A stretch of 5,955 nt of DNA. Source: WHSM01 sp050701635. GTDB taxonomy: Bacteria; Actinomycetota; Actinomycetes; Mycobacteriales; Micromonosporaceae. Below are positions 4,400 through 5,955 of this stretch, piece by piece (the first letter of the stretch is position 1; every line of letters begins with the position of its first letter). The position numbers and the translations under genes were made by a program. The notes below the pieces were generated by a model. The model saw only the letters and a program-made list of their open reading frames with translations, was not told the origin of the DNA and did not search any database. The stretch is from positions 1-5,955 of the forward strand of contig JBOGDF010000333.1 of the NCBI GenBank assembly GCA_050701635.1, in the 5' to 3' direction.

Positions 4400-4622
4400 A
4401 CAAGGTCTGCACCCGCCGAAGCCCGGCGTCCACGACGCCGAGGAGCAGCTCCACCCGGTTGTGGGCTGCACCGTCTGGCCCGACGCAGGGCGCACGGGGA
4501 ACTTCAGCATCTGCTTGATCGAGGGCTGTGACGCCCTGGTGCCGTTCCTTCGATCCCGGTTGGGTCGTTTGTCACCTTCTAGGTGATTTCGCGGTGTTGG
4601 TGGCACATGCCGCTCCTCGCAT
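4400..4622. other. Non-coding or decayed stretch after the IS relic
   Basis: One frame is open on the plus strand from 4347 to a stop at 4584-4586 and reads ELVEQGLHPPKPGVHDAEEQ, then LHPVVGCTVWPDAGRTGNFS. It has no plausible start codon with a ribosome-binding site and I do not recognise it; it may be the tail of a gene into which the IS moved. Near its end TCACC (4572-4576) pairs with GGTGA (4582-4586), followed by TTT, a weak terminator candidate. Nothing else is supported here. Confidence 0.3.
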
Positions 4623-4639
4623 TGTGCTCGGCGAGCACA
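4623..4639. promoter_or_regulatory. 17-bp near-palindrome upstream of the esterase gene
   Basis: TGTGCTCG and CGAGCACA form perfect 8-bp arms around a single G. The site is 77 bp upstream of the esterase ATG and 24 bp upstream of a possible -10. Size and position suit a dimeric transcription factor controlling the esterase gene; which one cannot be told. Confidence 0.45.
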
Positions 4640-4663
4640 TGAGCGGCCGCTTAACACGCTCTT

Positions 4664-4669
4664 TATGAT
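4664..4669 (+). promoter_or_regulatory. Possible -10 element (TATGAT) of the esterase gene
   Basis: TATGAT matches the -10 consensus at five of six positions and lies 46 bp upstream of the ATG in an AT-richer patch. No good -35 is present at the right spacing (4641-4646 is GAGCGG), so an activator or an alternative sigma factor would be needed. Confidence 0.3.
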
Positions 4670-4715
4670 TCGCGTCACACGGGGAGCATCTACGCCCCGA
4701 CGGAAGGAGCAGGTC

Positions 4716-5955
4716 ATGGTCACAGACAGGCGCTTGGAGGGACGCTGGAAGCGAAGGATTCCTCTCCCGGTCGCAGTTGCGGTCTCGCTGATTGTCGGCC
4801 TGCTTGGGGCGGCGCTGGTGGCGAGCCCTGCCCGCGCGGCATCGCTCGTGGAGGTGTTTAACTTCGGCTCGAACCCTGGAAATCTCCGGATGTTCAAGTA
4901 CATCCCGGACAGCCTGCCAGCTAACGCCCCTCTTGTGGTTCCGCTTCACGGCTGTTTCCAGACCGCCTCGGTCTATGACGATGAGAGTGGCTGGGTGAAG
5001 ATGGCCGAGACCTACGAGTTTGCGCTGATGTTCCCGCAACAGAAGGACGCCAACGACCCGGGTAGGTCGTGCTTCAACTGGTTCCTGGCCGGCGACAACA
5101 GCCGCGGCCAGGGTGAGGCGGCGTCGATCATCTCGATGGTCGACAACATCAAGGCCAACCATTCGATCAACGCCGCCCGGGTCTTCGTCACTGGCGTTTC
5201 TGGCGGCGGCTTCATGACCTCGAACATGATCGCCGCGTATCCGGACGTGTTCGCCGGCGGCGGGGTCGTGGCGGGTGGCCCGGCCAAGTGCGCTAACGCC
5301 TCCTGGGAGGCGTTCATGTGCGCGAACCCCGGGGTGAACAAGACACCGCAGCAGTGGGGCGACATCGTGCGATCGGGATTCCCGTCCTGGTCCGGCCCAT
5401 GGCCGAAGGTTTCGATCTGGAATGGCACCGCCGACACGGCGGTCAACATCCAGAACCTGACCGAGTTGGTGGAGCAGTGGACCAACGTCCACGGCACCGA
5501 CCAGACCCCGGATCTGCAGGAGACGGTGCAGGGCTACCCACGCAAGGTGTACGACAACGCCGCGGGTGAGCCGGTGGTGGAGGCATGGCCGCTGACCGGC
5601 CAGCCGCACGGGCAGCCACTTGACCCCGGGCCGGGTGAGGCTCAGTGCGGCGTCGCCGGTGGGGCCGGCATGGTGGACATGAACATCTGCGCCGCGTACC
5701 ACATGGTGTTCTTCTTTGGCCTCGATGGTTCCGGCGGGCCTGGTGACCCACCTCCTGGCGAGGAGAGCTTCTCCAGCGGCTCTGAGGATGGTTATGTGAA
5801 GGCCAACTCGGACGGCAGCGGGGTCGAGGTCGGCACGAACAAGACCACGCTGGGCCTGGGCATCGGCAGAGGCATTGACGGCAAGCACAACCGGACGGTC
5901 CTGTCGTTTAACACCTCCGCCATCCCGGACGGCGCCACGATCACCCGCGCCTATG
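4716..5955 (+). CDS. Secreted PHB-depolymerase-family esterase with C-terminal DNRLRE/CBM-like domain (runs off window)
   Basis: A frame open to the window end (413 codons seen, 3' end missing). ATG 4716 follows a strong GGAAGGAG (4702-4709). Residues 1-41 are a signal peptide with basic WKRR, a hydrophobic core and SPARA before the cleavage site. Residues ~44-336 are an alpha/beta-hydrolase of the esterase_phb/LpqC type: oxyanion HGC at 78-80, FNWF after Cys119, nucleophile Ser162 in GVSGGG, Asp240 in NGTADTAVN, and His298 in GQPHGQPLDPG, so the triad is complete. The family hydrolyses polyhydroxyalkanoates, feruloyl or acetyl-xylan esters; the substrate is not readable. A Gly/Pro linker (338-350) leads to FSSGSEDGYVKANSDGSG and later HNRTVLSFNTSAIPDGATIT, typical of DNRLRE/CBM-like beta-sandwich modules that bind polymers. 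Composition is regular, unlike the debris upstream, so it appears functional. Confidence 0.88.
   Translation, partial: MVTDRRLEGRWKRRIPLPVAVAVSLIVGLLGAALVASPARAASLVEVFNFGSNPGNLRMFKYIPDSLPANAPLVVPLHGCFQTASVYDDESGWVKMAETYEFALMFPQQKDANDPGRSCFNWFLAGDNSRGQGEAASIISMVDNIKANHSINAARVFVTGVSGGGFMTSNMIAAYPDVFAGGGVVAGGPAKCANASWEAFMCANPGVNKTPQQWGDIVRSGFPSWSGPWPKVSIWNGTADTAVNIQNLTELVEQWTNVHGTDQTPDLQETVQGYPRKVYDNAAGEPVVEAWPLTGQPHGQPLDPGPGEAQCGVAGGAGMVDMNICAAYHMVFFFGLDGSGGPGDPPPGEESFSSGSEDGYVKANSDGSGVEVGTNKTTLGLGIGRGIDGKHNRTVLSFNTSAIPDGATITRAY

Noticed and set aside
4572..5888. 438-codon open frame on the minus strand
   Set aside because: It is antisense to the esterase, whose frame has a signal peptide, complete catalytic triad and strong ribosome-binding site. 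High GC leaves long antisense frames open.
1..5955. CRISPR array, toxin-antitoxin or other defence cassette
   Set aside because: No regularly spaced repeat-spacer units and no recognisable nuclease, Cas or paired toxin/antitoxin motifs were found on either strand.

Overview
The window reads as accessory DNA from a high-GC actinomycete. Codon third positions are strongly G/C, the regulator uses a GTG start, several frames match actinobacterial insertion-sequence transposases, and the tRNA-Pro 3' end and its terminator have the actinobacterial form. The genus cannot be fixed from the sequence; filamentous actinomycetes (Streptomyces, Streptosporangiales) are a reasonable guess.

Layout. Positions 1-150 hold an unrecognised partial frame. 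153-762 is the N-terminal ~200 codons of an IS1634-type (IS4-like DDE) transposase that stops making sense after its first catalytic aspartate. 763-1090 has no recognisable gene but carries a paired 8-bp direct repeat. At 1091-1127 lies the 3' half of a tRNA-Pro gene, followed by its hairpin terminator (1138-1167); this is the pattern left at one end of an element integrated into tRNA-Pro. 1243-1511 is a decayed methyltransferase remnant. 1513-2344 (minus strand) is the only clearly intact operon: an ArsR-type repressor and an AHSA1/SRPBCC-fold protein, with overlapping reading frames, driven by a promoter whose spacer contains a perfect 18-bp palindrome. 2382-2900 is gene debris: the end of a minus-strand gene, a piece of a zinc-type NADP-dependent oxidoreductase with a ~55-bp internal inversion, and a minus-strand tRNA-like sequence. 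2968-3508 encodes a small secreted cysteine-containing protein with a one-base frameshift near its end. 3623-3825 is an IS3-like integrase-core fragment joined directly to the C-terminal third of an IS1634-type transposase (3826-4399). 4400-4715 is mostly non-coding and contains a 17-bp near-palindrome and a possible -10 element. From 4716 to the window end runs a secreted PHB-depolymerase-family esterase with a complete Ser-Asp-His triad and the start of a C-terminal DNRLRE/CBM-like domain.

How it fits together. This is a breakage and integration hotspot rather than one pathway. Transposase, oxidoreductase and methyltransferase pieces are scrambled around a tRNA attachment-site scar. The genes likely to work are the ArsR/SRPBCC pair (autoregulated, one transcript) and the secreted esterase; the small secreted protein may work if its frameshift is a sequencing error. 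I see no convincing new defence or biosynthetic system. The most informative signals are the operator architecture, the att scar, the chimeric IS junction, the micro-inversion, and two frameshifts in the same 8-base context.
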